DNA of 64,000 bases from Xanthobacter oligotrophicus (GTDB taxonomy: Bacteria > Pseudomonadota > Alphaproteobacteria > Rhizobiales > Xanthobacteraceae), in NCBI RefSeq assembly GCF_008364685.1, contig NZ_VTTL01000008.1, forward strand, positions 215,696 through 279,695. The letters are read 5' to 3'. The translations under genes and the position numbers were made by a program. Positions 55,721-64,000 of this stretch are shown here, in pieces. Below the pieces are notes generated by a model. That model ran no database searches. It was not told the origin of the DNA and saw only the letters and a list, made by a program, of their open reading frames with translations. Position 1 is the stretch's first letter; each line of letters opens with the position of its first letter.

Positions 55721-55757
55721 CCCCCGCCCCTTCCCCTTTCAAGAAGAGCGCACCGCC

Positions 55758-56033
55758 ATGCTGTTCCATGTCGAGATGACCGTGAAGATCCCCCATGATT
55801 TTCCGGTCGAGAAAGCCGACGCCATCAAGGCGGCGGAGAAGGCCTATGCCCAGGACCTGCAACGACAGGGCAAGTGGGTGCATCTGTGGCGCGTGGCCGG
55901 GCGCTACTCCAACGTCTCCATCTTCGACGTGGAGAGCGTGGACGAGCTGCACACCCTGCTCTCCTCCCTGCCGCTCTTCCCATTCATGGACATCACTGTG
56001 ACGGCGCTGGCGCGCCACCCGTCGGCGATCTGA
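55758..56033 (+). CDS. catC: Muconolactone delta-isomerase
   Basis: 91 residues, full family length. Changes muconolactone to 3-oxoadipate enol-lactone. Starts MLFHVEMTVKIPHDFPVEKA, with Glu and Lys of the active site in this region, and has GKWVHLWRVAGRYSNVSIFD, VESVDELHTLLSSLPLFPFM. It is the gene that joins the catechol branch to the common lower path; here it is among pcaF and catIJ, not beside catBA 12 kb away. Confidence 0.97.
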   Translation: MLFHVEMTVKIPHDFPVEKADAIKAAEKAYAQDLQRQGKWVHLWRVAGRYSNVSIFDVESVDELHTLLSSLPLFPFMDITVTALARHPSAI

Positions 56034-56046
56034 GGAGACCGCGCCC

Positions 56047-56724
56047 ATGATCGACAAGACCAGGTCCGACACCCAAAGCTGCGTCGCCGACATTCCCGAC
56101 GGGGCGACCCTGCTGGTGGGCGGCTTCGGCGGCGCCGGCATGCCCCACGAACTGATCGAGGCGGTGATCGCGCGGGCGCCGAGGGACCTCACCATCATCT
56201 CCAACAATGCCGGCAACGGCACCACCGGGCTTGCCGCTTTGCTGGCGGCGGGGCTGGTGAAGAAGGTGGTGTGCTCCTTCCCCCGCCAGGCGGACTCGTT
56301 CGTCTTCGACAAGCTCTATCGCGAGGGCAAGCTGGAGCTGGAGCTGGTGCCCCAGGGCAATCTGGTGGAGCGCATCCGCGCCGGCGGCGCCGGCATCGGC
56401 GCCTTCTTCACCCCCACCGGCTACGGCACCCCCATCGCGAGCGGCAAGGAGACGCGGCAGATCGACGGGCGCAACTATGTGCTGGAATATCCGCTGAAGG
56501 CCGACTTCGCCCTCATCAAGGCCCACCGTGGTGACCGCTGGGGCAACCTCACCTATCGCAAGACGGCGCGCAATTTCGGGCCGGTCATGGCCACCGCGGC
56601 CACCATCACCGTGGCGCAGGTGGAGGACATCGTCCCCCTCGGTGCGCTTGATCCGGAAGACATCGTCACCCCCGGCGTGTTCGTGGACCGCCTGGTGGCC
56701 ATCGGCACGGGAGCCGCCCAATGA
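56047..56724 (+). CDS. catI: 3-Oxoadipate CoA-transferase subunit A
   Basis: 225 residues (PcaI/CatI). Moves CoA from succinyl-CoA to 3-oxoadipate. The CoA motif GGFGGAGMPHELIEAV and the stretch ISNNAGNGTTGLAALLAAG, then KKVVCSFPRQADSFVFDKLY, and FFTPTGYGTPIASGKETRQI are all there. Its stop codon overlaps the start of subunit B by 4 bases (ATGA). CatI and PcaI cannot be distinguished by sequence. Confidence 0.95.
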   Translation: MIDKTRSDTQSCVADIPDGATLLVGGFGGAGMPHELIEAVIARAPRDLTIISNNAGNGTTGLAALLAAGLVKKVVCSFPRQADSFVFDKLYREGKLELELVPQGNLVERIRAGGAGIGAFFTPTGYGTPIASGKETRQIDGRNYVLEYPLKADFALIKAHRGDRWGNLTYRKTARNFGPVMATAATITVAQVEDIVPLGALDPEDIVTPGVFVDRLVAIGTGAAQ

Positions 56725-57374
56725 GCGACATCGCCTTCACGCCCTGGACGCGCGCCGAGATGGCGCAGCTCATCGCCGCCGACATCCCGGACGGCGCCAT
56801 CGTCAACATCGGCATTGGCATGCCCGAGCTGGTGGCGGACTTCCTGCCGCAGGACAAGGAAATCCTGCTCCACAGCGAGAACGGCATCCTCGGCATGGGC
56901 CCCAAGCCCTCGCCCAACGAGGTGGACTACGACCTCATCAACGCCGGCAAGCAGCCGGTGACGCTGCTCGAAGGCGGGGCCTTCTTCGACCACAGCCTGT
57001 CGTTCGCCATGATGCGCGGCGGGCATCTGGACATCGCCATCCTCGGCGCCTTCCAGGTGGCGGTGAACGGCGACCTCGCCAACTGGGCCACCAACGATCC
57101 CAACGCCATCCCCGCCGTGGGCGGCGCCATGGACCTCGCGGTGGGCGCCCGCAACGTGTTCGTGATGATGGAGCTGCTCACCAAGAAGGGTGAGTCCAAG
57201 CTGGTGGCGCACTGCACCTACCCGCTCACCGGCCTCGGCTGCGTCTCCCGCGTCTATACGGACCACGGGGTGATCGACATCACCCCCGAGGGCTTCGTGG
57301 CGCGCACGCTGCCGCCGGGGCTGAGCCTCGAGGCGCTGAACGCGCACGCCGGCATCGAGATCCGCGCCAGCTGA
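56721..57374 (+). CDS. catJ: 3-Oxoadipate CoA-transferase subunit B
   Basis: 217 residues (PcaJ/CatJ). Carries the catalytic Glu-53 in LHSENGILGMGP. Seen also: IVNIGIGMPELVADFLP, EGGAFFDHSLSFAMMRGGHL, DIAILGAFQVAVNGDLANWA and KLVAHCTYPLTGLGCVSRVY. Coupled to catI. The cluster pauses here at a hairpin before pcaD. Confidence 0.95.
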   Translation: MSDIAFTPWTRAEMAQLIAADIPDGAIVNIGIGMPELVADFLPQDKEILLHSENGILGMGPKPSPNEVDYDLINAGKQPVTLLEGGAFFDHSLSFAMMRGGHLDIAILGAFQVAVNGDLANWATNDPNAIPAVGGAMDLAVGARNVFVMMELLTKKGESKLVAHCTYPLTGLGCVSRVYTDHGVIDITPEGFVARTLPPGLSLEALNAHAGIEIRAS

Positions 57375-57381
57375 CCCTGCG

Positions 57382-57402
57382 CGGCCGGGGGTACCCCGGC
57401 CG
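57382..57402. terminator. Hairpin between catJ and pcaD
   Basis: CGGCCGGGG-GTA-CCCCGGCCG, a 9-bp perfect stem with a 3-base loop, 7 bases after the catJ stop codon. No T run follows. It may reduce transcription into pcaD and bioB or protect the upstream message. Confidence 0.6.
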
Positions 57403-57528
57403 CCGCTTATTCGCCCGCCCATTGCGTCGCACGGCCCGCCCCTTGCATCGGGACGGCCGGGCGGCTTTCCTCATCCCCGATTTGCCCCGCCCGCCGGCGC
57501 GGCGCCCCTTCCAGCCGGAGACCGCCGG

Positions 57529-58329
57529 ATGCCCTTCATCGCCGCCGGAGAGATCACCACCCACTATGCCCTCGAAGGCCCGCAGGGCGCCCCCGTGCTG
57601 CTGCTCGCCAATTCGCTCGGCACCAGCTTCCATGTGTGGGACCCGGTGATGGCCGACCTTGCGGCCGCCTTCCGGGTGCTGCGCTACGACATGCGCGGCC
57701 ACGGCCTCACCGACGCGACGCCGCTGCCTGCGGACGGCACCGGCTATTCCATCCCCCTCCTCGCCGCCGATGCGCTGGCGTTGCTGGATGCCCTCGGCAT
57801 CGAAAAGGCCCATGTGTGCGGGCTCTCCATCGGCGGCATGGTGGCCCAGCATCTGGCGGCGACGGCCCCCGCCCGCGTCGACCGGCTGGTGCTGTGCGAT
57901 ACCTCGGCCCTCATCGGCCCCGCCTCGGTGTGGGACGAGCGCATCGCCGGCATCCGGCGCGACGGCCTCGCCGCCATCGCGCCGGGGGTGATGGGGCGCT
58001 GGTTCACGGACGCCTTCCGGGAGAAGGCGCCGCAGCTCATGCGCGGCTATGCCAACATGGTGGCGCGCACCACCTTGGAGGGCTATCTCGGCTGCGCCAT
58101 GGCGGTGCGCGACGCCGACCTGCGGGCGGCGGCGGCCACCATCACCGCGCCCACCCTCGTCATCGTCGGCGACCAGGACCCGGCGACACCCCCCGCCTCC
58201 GCGCAGGCGCTGGCCTCAGCCATCCCCGGCGCCCGGCTGGAGGTGATCGCGGATGCCTCCCACATTCCCTGCGTGGAGCAGCCCGCAGCTCTCGCCCGCG
58301 TGCTGGTGCCGTTCCTGACCGCCGCCTGA
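57529..58329 (+). CDS. pcaD: 3-Oxoadipate enol-lactonase
   Basis: 266 residues, alpha/beta hydrolase. Hydrolyses the enol-lactone to 3-oxoadipate, where both branches meet. Nucleophile Ser-100 in VCGLSIGGMVAQH, acid in VGDQDPATPP, His-245 in ADASHIPCVEQP; the oxyanion motif region is LANSLGTSFHVWDPV and RYDMRGHGLTDATPLP. PcaD-type start MPFIAAGEITTHYALEGPQG. It is 154 bases after catJ. Confidence 0.96.
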   Translation: MPFIAAGEITTHYALEGPQGAPVLLLANSLGTSFHVWDPVMADLAAAFRVLRYDMRGHGLTDATPLPADGTGYSIPLLAADALALLDALGIEKAHVCGLSIGGMVAQHLAATAPARVDRLVLCDTSALIGPASVWDERIAGIRRDGLAAIAPGVMGRWFTDAFREKAPQLMRGYANMVARTTLEGYLGCAMAVRDADLRAAAATITAPTLVIVGDQDPATPPASAQALASAIPGARLEVIADASHIPCVEQPAALARVLVPFLTAA

Positions 58330-58413
58330 AGCACCGACAAGGGGAGGATTGCGCCCGGTGTGCATTGCGGCGTAATCCTTGCCTCCAGATCGGGGAATCT
58401 TCAGGAGCAGCCC

Positions 58414-59451
58414 ATGACCACGAGCACCGGCACGACCACCGGGACCGGAACCGCCCGCGCGGCGGAAGGGAGCCAGCTGCGCTCCGACTGGACCGAGGCC
58501 GAGGCCCGCTCGCTCTACGACCTGCCCTTCCCCGAGCTGCTGTTCCGCGCCCAGAGCGTGCATCGCCGTCATTTCGACCCCACCACAGTGGAAACCGCGA
58601 CGCTGCTCTCCATCAAGACCGGCGGCTGCGCGGAGGATTGCGGCTACTGCTCCCAGAGCGCCCACCACGAGACCGGCCTGAAAGCCACCAAGCTCATGGG
58701 CGTCGAGGAGGTGCTGTCGCAGGCGCAGAAGGCCAAGGACGGCGGCGCCACCCGCTTCTGCATGGGCGCCGCCTGGCGCAGCCCCAAGGATCGCGACCTC
58801 GACGCCGTCTGCGCCATGATCTCGGGCGTGAAGGCCATGGGCCTTGAAGCCTGCGTGACCCTGGGCATGCTCACCCCCGACCAGGTGACCCGCCTCGGCG
58901 CCGCCGGCCTCGACTATTACAACCACAACATCGACACCTCGCCCGCCTTCTATCCCGAGATCGTGACCACGCGGACCATGGACGACCGCCTCGACACCCT
59001 CGCCTCGGTGCGGGCGGGCGGCATCCGCCTGTGCACCGGCGGCATCGTCGGCATGGGCGAGAGCGTGGACGATCGCATCGCCATGCTGCTGGTGCTCGCC
59101 ACCCTCGATCCCCATCCCGAGAGCGTGCCGATCAACATGTGGAATGAGATCGAGGGCACCCCGGTGATGGGCAAGGCCGACAAGCCGGACCCCATCGCCT
59201 TCGTGCGCCTCATCGCGCTGGCGCGCCTTTTGATGCCCCAGAGCATCGTGCGCCTCTCTGCCGGCCGGGACGCCATGAGCGACGAGATGCAGGCCCTGTG
59301 CTTCCTCGCCGGCGCCAATTCCATCTTCACCGGCGACGTGCTGCTCACCACCGCCAATCCGGAGCGGGACAAGGATGCGGCGCTGTTCGCCCGCCTCGGC
59401 ATCCGCGCCGCCGCCCCCGCCGCCGTGGAGATGCGCTCCGCCGCGGAGTGA
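58414..59451 (+). CDS. bioB: Biotin synthase
   Basis: 345 residues from [20 protein letters not shown], with CAGGAG upstream; a frame starting at 58360 is longer but has no family support. Radical-SAM enzyme that inserts sulfur into dethiobiotin. The [4Fe-4S] cluster Cys are 72, 76 and 79 in [12 protein letters not shown]; the [2Fe-2S] ligands include CMGAAWR and [33 protein letters not shown] and [20 protein letters not shown] complete the family pattern. A Thr/Gly/Ala-rich N-terminal tail of about 20 residues is extra. No other bio gene is near. Confidence 0.97.
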   Translation: MTTSTGTTTGTGTARAAEGSQLRSDWTEAEARSLYDLPFPELLFRAQSVHRRHFDPTTVETATLLSIKTGGCAEDCGYCSQSAHHETGLKATKLMGVEEVLSQAQKAKDGGATRFCMGAAWRSPKDRDLDAVCAMISGVKAMGLEACVTLGMLTPDQVTRLGAAGLDYYNHNIDTSPAFYPEIVTTRTMDDRLDTLASVRAGGIRLCTGGIVGMGESVDDRIAMLLVLATLDPHPESVPINMWNEIEGTPVMGKADKPDPIAFVRLIALARLLMPQSIVRLSAGRDAMSDEMQALCFLAGANSIFTGDVLLTTANPERDKDAALFARLGIRAAAPAAVEMRSAAE

Positions 59452-59497
59452 GGCGGCCGGGGCTAAAGCCGGTCCCTGACGGGCGCCGCGGGACGCC

Positions 59498-61603
59498 TCA
59501 CCCTTGCGCAGCACTGGCGCTGGCCAGGGCCGGCGCTGCCAGCCGGGCCGGAAGGCGGATGCTGAAGATGGCCCCCTCGGACCCGTTGCGGACCGAGAGG
59601 CTGCCGCCATGGTCGCGGACGATGCCGAAGCTCACCGACAGGCCGAGGCCGGTGCCCTTGCCCGGCGGCTTGGTGGTGAAGAACGGCTGGAAGATCCGCT
59701 CCACCACCGCCTCGGGGATGCCGCCGCCATTGTCGGCGACCTCGATCAGCACCTGCTCCGCCGCGCCCAGCCTGGGCTCGCCGGCGATGCGCACCGCGAT
59801 GCGGCCGGCGAAGTGCTCCCCCAGGGCGGCGCGGCGCTCGTTGATGGCGTCGCGGGCGTTCTGGAGCAGGTTGATGATCACCTGTTCCAGCTGGTCCTGG
59901 CGGCAGAGCACTTCGGGCAGGTCAGCCGCGGACGAGATGGTCACCTCGATCTCGTCCAGGCGGAAATGGGCGCCCACCACCTGCAGCGCGCCGTCCACGG
60001 CATGGGTGGGGTGGGAGGGCTGAAGCTGCTCCTCGCTGGTGCGGCCGAAGATGCGCATGTGGTCGATGATGCGGCTCATGCGCACCGTCTGCTGGATTAT
60101 GCGGTCGAGCTTGGCGGTGAGATGCTCCACCGGCAGCCCCATCCTCAGGCCGGTCAGGGCGTTGGACGCGGCCAGCCGGATCACGCCGAGGGGCTGGTTG
60201 ATCTCGTGGGCGAGCCCGGTCGCCACCTCGCCGAGGGAGGCGAGCTTCGACATCTGGTAGAGCTTGTTCTCCTCCATCCGCCGCTGGGTGCGGTCCACGG
60301 CGAACACCACCATGTCCTGCCCCTCTCCCGGCGGCGAGGCCCGCTCGATGCCCTGGAGCGGCGCCACCACCATCTCCACCTCCAGCTCGCTGGTGCCGTC
60401 GTACAGATGCTCGTCGCGCAGCTGCGGCTCCCTGAGCCCGCGGACCAGGGTCCGGAAGCGACCGCTGGCGAGATAGCGGCGCAGCAGGGGCGACAAGGTG
60501 GGATCCGCCGCGCTGCCCACCTCGCTCGCGCCGGCGTCGGTGACGTGCATGACGGCGACGCCGGGCACGCGGCTGATGGCTTCGAGCACATTGGCCTCGC
60601 GCTGGCGCGCCAGGGCCTGCACCTCGTTGGCCTTCAGCTTCTTCTGCAGGTTCAGGTAGCGTCCCGCCAGCAGCGCGACGACGAGCAGCGCGATGGAAAG
60701 GCCCAGCGCCGTGCTCCAGATGGCGGCGCGGAACTCGTTGGACTGCAGCTCCACGAAAGCGAGCGAATGAGCCACCGTCACCAGGATGGGATATTTCCCG
60801 GAGGCAACGGTGTATCCCACGCGCGCAACGCCATCGACGACGCTGACCTCCTCATAGGTGGCTCCGCCGCGCGCGAGGGCGGCCTGGAATGCCGGGCTCG
60901 CGGATACGTCATCGCCGAAGCTGGTGCTTTCGGCGGCCTGGGCACGCACGATGCCATCGCGGCCAACGAGGGCGATCAGCATGCCATCCTCGGTCCGAAG
61001 CTGCTTGTAGAAGTCGATGAAGTCGCTGATGGCGTAGGATGCCACCGCCACGCCAGCGAACCGGCCGGAGGCATCGACAAGCGGCCGGCTGAGCGGGATC
61101 CCCCATTTCTTCGACAGCAGGCCCAGCACCGGCTTGCTGATATCGAGGCCCGCGTGAACCTGCTCCCTGCCGATGTGGGTGCGCATGTATTCACGCCCGG
61201 ACAGGTCTTTCTGCTCCGTGCCCGCCGTGGGCAGACTGCTCGCGATCAGCGCTCCCGCCCTGTCGGTGATGCTCACCTGCAGCACGGCCGGGGGAAGGCT
61301 CAGGCCGCGCAGCATCGCGTGGACCTGCACCGGCGCGGCGGAGGCATCATAGGTGCTGACGACATTCAGGAGCAGAAGGTCGACGGGTGCGATGGCCTGC
61401 TCGAAACTGCGCATCAGCAACGTCGCGGTGCGCCGGGCGTTGGCCACCGCCTCGTCGCGCTCGGCGCTGCTGTGCAGCTGGTACAGCACCAGCGCCGCGA
61501 CGAAGGGGATGACGCCCACCAGGACCACGAGGCCGACCAGCATCAGCGTGACTGGATTGACCAGCCCCCGCAAGCCGTCGCCGCGTGCCTCAGGTCCCTT
61601 CAT
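59498..61603 (-). CDS. Membrane sensor histidine kinase with Cache-type sensor domain
   Basis: 701 residues from [20 protein letters not shown]; ATGs 4 and 11 codons earlier are possible. TM1 is about residues 18-41, a periplasmic double-Cache-like sensor of about 260 residues follows ([20 protein letters not shown] within it), then TM2 at about 293-316. After a PAS-like cytoplasmic domain come HisKA with the phosphorylated His-466 in [17 protein letters not shown] box [13 protein letters not shown]1 [11 protein letters not shown] box [15 protein letters not shown]2 [10 protein letters not shown]. This is the NtrB-like HPK4 subfamily; a ligand such as a carboxylate or amino acid is likely for a Cache sensor. 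Its start overlaps the end of the response regulator gene by 14 bases. Confidence 0.93.
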   Translation of the reverse strand: MKGPEARGDGLRGLVNPVTLMLVGLVVLVGVIPFVAALVLYQLHSSAERDEAVANARRTATLLMRSFEQAIAPVDLLLLNVVSTYDASAAPVQVHAMLRGLSLPPAVLQVSITDRAGALIASSLPTAGTEQKDLSGREYMRTHIGREQVHAGLDISKPVLGLLSKKWGIPLSRPLVDASGRFAGVAVASYAISDFIDFYKQLRTEDGMLIALVGRDGIVRAQAAESTSFGDDVSASPAFQAALARGGATYEEVSVVDGVARVGYTVASGKYPILVTVAHSLAFVELQSNEFRAAIWSTALGLSIALLVVALLAGRYLNLQKKLKANEVQALARQREANVLEAISRVPGVAVMHVTDAGASEVGSAADPTLSPLLRRYLASGRFRTLVRGLREPQLRDEHLYDGTSELEVEMVVAPLQGIERASPPGEGQDMVVFAVDRTQRRMEENKLYQMSKLASLGEVATGLAHEINQPLGVIRLAASNALTGLRMGLPVEHLTAKLDRIIQQTVRMSRIIDHMRIFGRTSEEQLQPSHPTHAVDGALQVVGAHFRLDEIEVTISSAADLPEVLCRQDQLEQVIINLLQNARDAINERRAALGEHFAGRIAVRIAGEPRLGAAEQVLIEVADNGGGIPEAVVERIFQPFFTTKPPGKGTGLGLSVSFGIVRDHGGSLSVRNGSEGAIFSIRLPARLAAPALASASAAQG

Positions 61604-61979
61604 CCTTGCCGCCATCCAGTTCCGCCAGCGCCGCACACAGGTCCTCGAAGGCCAGCGGCTTGGGAAAGCACCGCACCACGCCGGCCGCGAGCGCCTGTGC
61701 GATATCGCCGGGGGCGGCGTGGCCGGTCATCATCAGGAAATCGATCTTGCGCCCGGGAAAGGCGTCTTGAACAGCCTTGATCAGCGCGATGCCGTCCATA
61801 TCCGGCATGCGCATGTCGGTCAGGATGACGCGGATGGCGGGGTCGCGCCGGAGCGTATCGATGGCTTCGGCGCCCCGGCCCACCGAAATGGTGGCGTGGC
61901 CGAGAAAACCGAGCGCCTCGATCAGCTCGTCGAGGTATTCGGGCTCGTCGTCGATGACAAGAACCTGGTCCATGCGCAC
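61590..61979 (-). CDS. Stand-alone response regulator (receiver only)
   Basis: 129 residues: one receiver domain and nothing more. Acidic pocket in VLVIDDEPEYLDE, phosphorylated Asp-55 in VILTDMRMPDMDGIAL, Thr/Ser switch in FLMMTGHAAPGDIAQALAAG, Lys in RCFPKPLAFED. It precedes and is coupled to the sensor kinase, so it is the natural partner. Without an output domain it must work through protein contact, as a phosphate relay, or as CheY-like adaptor. Confidence 0.95.
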   Translation of the reverse strand: MRMDQVLVIDDEPEYLDELIEALGFLGHATISVGRGAEAIDTLRRDPAIRVILTDMRMPDMDGIALIKAVQDAFPGRKIDFLMMTGHAAPGDIAQALAAGVVRCFPKPLAFEDLCAALAELDGGKDEGT

Positions 61980-62288
61980 CGCTCAAGACCATTTCCGGCC
62001 ATGAGCGCCGGACATCATCAGGTTGAACCGACCTGAACGGTGATGAACACCGAAGCAAGGCCGCCCTGCCGGCGCCATTACGATGCCACCGGAACGCAAC
62101 GCCGCCCTGAGCACCGCGAGACCGGAATGCACTGCACAATGAGGCTGTGATATCGTCAAGGCGAATTCATTTCATATTGGATTGAATTGGGAACACACTT
62201 CAACCATAAGCCGAAAATGCGGGCCTCGCGATTGCAGCCGGCTTGCCTGGAGAACGCGTTCTCTGTCTTCGAGTGAGAGGGCGATTCA

Positions 62289-62315
62289 CCGATCAAATTG
62301 GTTCAGTTTGATCGG
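62289..62315. repeat. Palindromic extragenic element
   Basis: CCGATCAAA-TTGGTTCAG-TTTGATCGG, a perfect 9-bp stem. This is a familiar short repeat of Hyphomicrobiales intergenic DNA and lies immediately left of the other element at 62325. Confidence 0.75.
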
Positions 62316-62324
62316 ATCGCGCTC

Positions 62325-62376
62325 TAGGGCGTTTTCGAGCGAAGTGGATACCGGTTCGCGTGAAGAAAACGCGTCA
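62325..62376. repeat. Dispersed palindromic repeat, copy 2
   Basis: AGGGCGTTTTCGAGCGAAGT, then GGATACCGGTTCGCGTGAAG and AAAACGCGTCA, nearly identical to 21811-21860. It fills much of the 500-base gap between the two divergent response-regulator genes; the rest of that gap (61980-62288 and 62377-62480) shows no gene. Confidence 0.85.
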
Positions 62377-62480
62377 ACACAAAGTTCTAGAGCGATTTTC
62401 GTGAGCCAAGGCGAGCGGAAAGTGCTCTCGGGGTGAAACTCGGCCATCGCCGCGCGCGGGATTGGAAACCGGAGGAGAGG

Positions 62481-63296
62481 ATGGACGGGCAGACTGGGAC
62501 AGCCCCTCGCGTTCTGCTGGTGGACGATGATCCCGACATGCTCATCGAGTTGCAGGAGGGCCTCGGCGTGCTGGGCATCGCCGCCCTGACCGCCGGCACC
62601 GCTGTCGAGGCGCTCGATCTGGTCCAGCGCAATGACGACCTGCAGGTCATCGTCACCGACCTGCAGATGCCGCGCATCGACGGCATCGAGCTGCTGCAGA
62701 AGCTCTCGGCGCGGCGGCGCAAGCATCCCATGGCCGCCATCGTCATCACCGGCCACGCCTCCCTCGACCGCGCCGTCGGGGCGCTGCGGCTGCACGCGGT
62801 AGACTTCCTGCAGAAGCCGCTGGCCGCCGAGGAGGTGGCCCACGCCATCACCCGCGCCTTCGCGCTGGTGGAGGACGAGGCCGCCACCGGCGACGACACG
62901 GCACCGGCGGGCCACGTCGCCCGCCCCAACTCCCCGAGCGCCCAATATCTGCGCGTCCAATATCTACGCGTATTGGTGGCCGCCCGTGCCGACCGCGACG
63001 CCATCTTCCAGGCGGGCCTGTTTTCCGACCCCGCGTGGGAGATGATGCTCGATCTCGCGGTGGCGGAAGCGAGCCAGCGGCCCATCTCCGTCACCAGCCT
63101 GTGCATCGCCTCCGGCGCGCCCGCCACCACCGCCCTGCGGCGCATCGACGACCTGGAGACAGCAGGGCTCGTGACCCGCGTTCCCGACGCCCGCGACCGG
63201 CGGCGCATCATCGTCCATCTCACCGATCTGGGGCGCGAGCGCATGGAAGCCTTCGTGCGCCGGCAGGCCGACCGCTTCGGCATAACGCTGGACTGA
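62481..63296 (+). CDS. Response regulator fused to a MarR-like winged helix
   Basis: 271 residues from MDGQTGTAPRVLLVDDDPDM, with GGAGGAGAGG directly upstream; a frame starting at 62433 has no such site. Receiver domain at residues 8-125: acidic VDDDPD, phosphorylated Asp-60 in VIVTDLQMPRIDG, switch Thr in IVITGHASLDRA, Lys in DFLQKPLAAEE. A linker of about 35 residues with a 5-residue tandem duplication (YLRVQYLRV) follows. The C-terminus is a MarR-like winged helix: DLAVAEASQRPISVTSLCIA, GAPATTALRRIDDLETAGLV, TRVPDARDRRRIIVHLTDLG. Receiver-MarR fusions are uncommon. The partner kinase is not adjacent on this strand, but the kinase at 59498 is divergent. Confidence 0.88.
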   Translation: MDGQTGTAPRVLLVDDDPDMLIELQEGLGVLGIAALTAGTAVEALDLVQRNDDLQVIVTDLQMPRIDGIELLQKLSARRRKHPMAAIVITGHASLDRAVGALRLHAVDFLQKPLAAEEVAHAITRAFALVEDEAATGDDTAPAGHVARPNSPSAQYLRVQYLRVLVAARADRDAIFQAGLFSDPAWEMMLDLAVAEASQRPISVTSLCIASGAPATTALRRIDDLETAGLVTRVPDARDRRRIIVHLTDLGRERMEAFVRRQADRFGITLD

Positions 63297-63770
63297 AACC
63301 CGTCGGAATCTGCTCGCGCACGGGGCGGTCACGGGTGGCGAGGGCATCCGCCTCAAGAGCCGGAACGGGCCGGATGGCACCGCATGCGGCCACCACCCGA
63401 CCCGCCCACCCCGTGCCGGTCAGGGCTTGGCACGGGATCCCGGCAGGTGCGCCCGGCGCTTCCGAAGACGGCTGGGCGTCACCCGGATCCATGTGAGATT
63501 GGGTCTAGCACGCACGGCGGGAAGCAACTTGAGAGACTGATCCAAATGGGATCGAATCCGCCGCGCTCCGATCCCGCGCGGAGCGGGATTCGCCGCGCTC
63601 GAAATGCGCCATGGGGTTGGGAACAGGCGCCGCCGTGCGGGGCACGGTGATTCGCGCCCTCCCTTGCTGATTCGCATCGGCGCGCGCGGCTGCACGGACC
63701 ACATGACGCAAGCGACCACGGGACCGGTGCAGGCAGGCGAAGGAGGCGGTCAGGGTATGTGCGGGGGAAG
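63297..63770. other. Gene-free stretch before the tRNA genes
   Basis: About 475 bases without a supported gene. A short near-repeat, AATCCGCCGCGCTCCGAT and ATTCGCCGCGCTCGAAAT, lies at about 63553-63603 around CGCGCGGAGCGGG. No promoter for the tRNA genes (minus strand) is needed here since they are read from the right. Confidence 0.5.
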
Positions 63771-63846
<76 letters not shown>

Positions 63847-63922
63847 ACGCGGGGAAGCGTGGTCGCGTCCGGGACGATCCGGGCGAAAACCCGAGCCGCG
63901 TGCCGCACGCTTATGGGAAATT

Positions 63923-63998
<76 letters not shown>

Positions 63999-64000
63999 AC

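Overview
The window is a dense, very GC-rich bacterial chromosome segment with ordinary housekeeping gene content. It reads as an alphaproteobacterium of the order Hyphomicrobiales (Rhizobiales), and I would guess the Xanthobacteraceae (Xanthobacter, Azorhizobium or Ancylobacter-like). The reasons are: a hemC-hemD-Mic60-hemY heme block divergent from tsaD-gpsA, a eukaryotic-type glutamine synthetase II behind a sigma-54 promoter next to a DUF2735 gene, GroESL behind a CIRCE operator, and short palindromic intergenic repeats typical of this order. No insertion sequence, prophage, CRISPR array or rRNA was seen. The family-level placement is inference.

Layout. 1-8 kb: the end of a Tat-exported DsbA-like protein, a tautomerase divergent from a LysR regulator, SelO, groEL/groES, a lipoprotein and glutaminase. 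8-18 kb: yegP-like, lepA, then the heme block (hemC, hemD, Mic60-like, hemY) on the minus strand and tsaD-gpsA on the plus strand. 18-28 kb: a histone-deacetylase-like amidohydrolase, a pepsin-like periplasmic protein, an ABC1 kinase, a CysZ/EI24 membrane protein, and a TetR-MFP-RND efflux operon. 28-36 kb: a DUF1348/TetR pair with its own operator, the metNIQ methionine importer, tam, and the glnII/DUF2735 nitrogen locus.

36-44 kb is a minus-strand benzoate operon in the order catB-catA-benA-benB-benC-benK-SDR. It reads away from a divergent BenM/CatM-type LysR gene, with an ATAC-N7-GTAT site between them. 45-53 kb is an organosulfur block: a nitroreductase-like flavoprotein, two NtaA/SnaA-type FMN monooxygenases, an acyl-CoA-dehydrogenase-like (SfnB/DszC-type) oxidoreductase, an orphan MetQ-like binding protein and an aldo/keto reductase. 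Part of it is bracketed by two 108-bp inverted copies of a dispersed repeat. 53-59 kb is the lower beta-ketoadipate cluster: an IclR (PcaR/PcaU-type) regulator divergent from pcaF-catC-catI-catJ-pcaD, followed by bioB. 59-64 kb holds a sensor kinase/response regulator pair, a second response regulator fused to a MarR-like winged helix, and two identical tRNA-Ala(GGC) genes.

The two aromatic clusters, about 10 kb apart, together give an almost complete route from benzoate through catechol, cis,cis-muconate, muconolactone and beta-ketoadipate to succinyl-CoA and acetyl-CoA. The one step without a textbook gene is BenD. The SDR at the operon's end is the natural candidate but does not look like a standard BenD. 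I did not find a clearly undescribed system. The most interesting leads are the repeat-flanked sulfur block, the receiver-MarR fusion, the two-DTG pepsin-like protein, the BenD substitution, and the GstI-like control of glnII.
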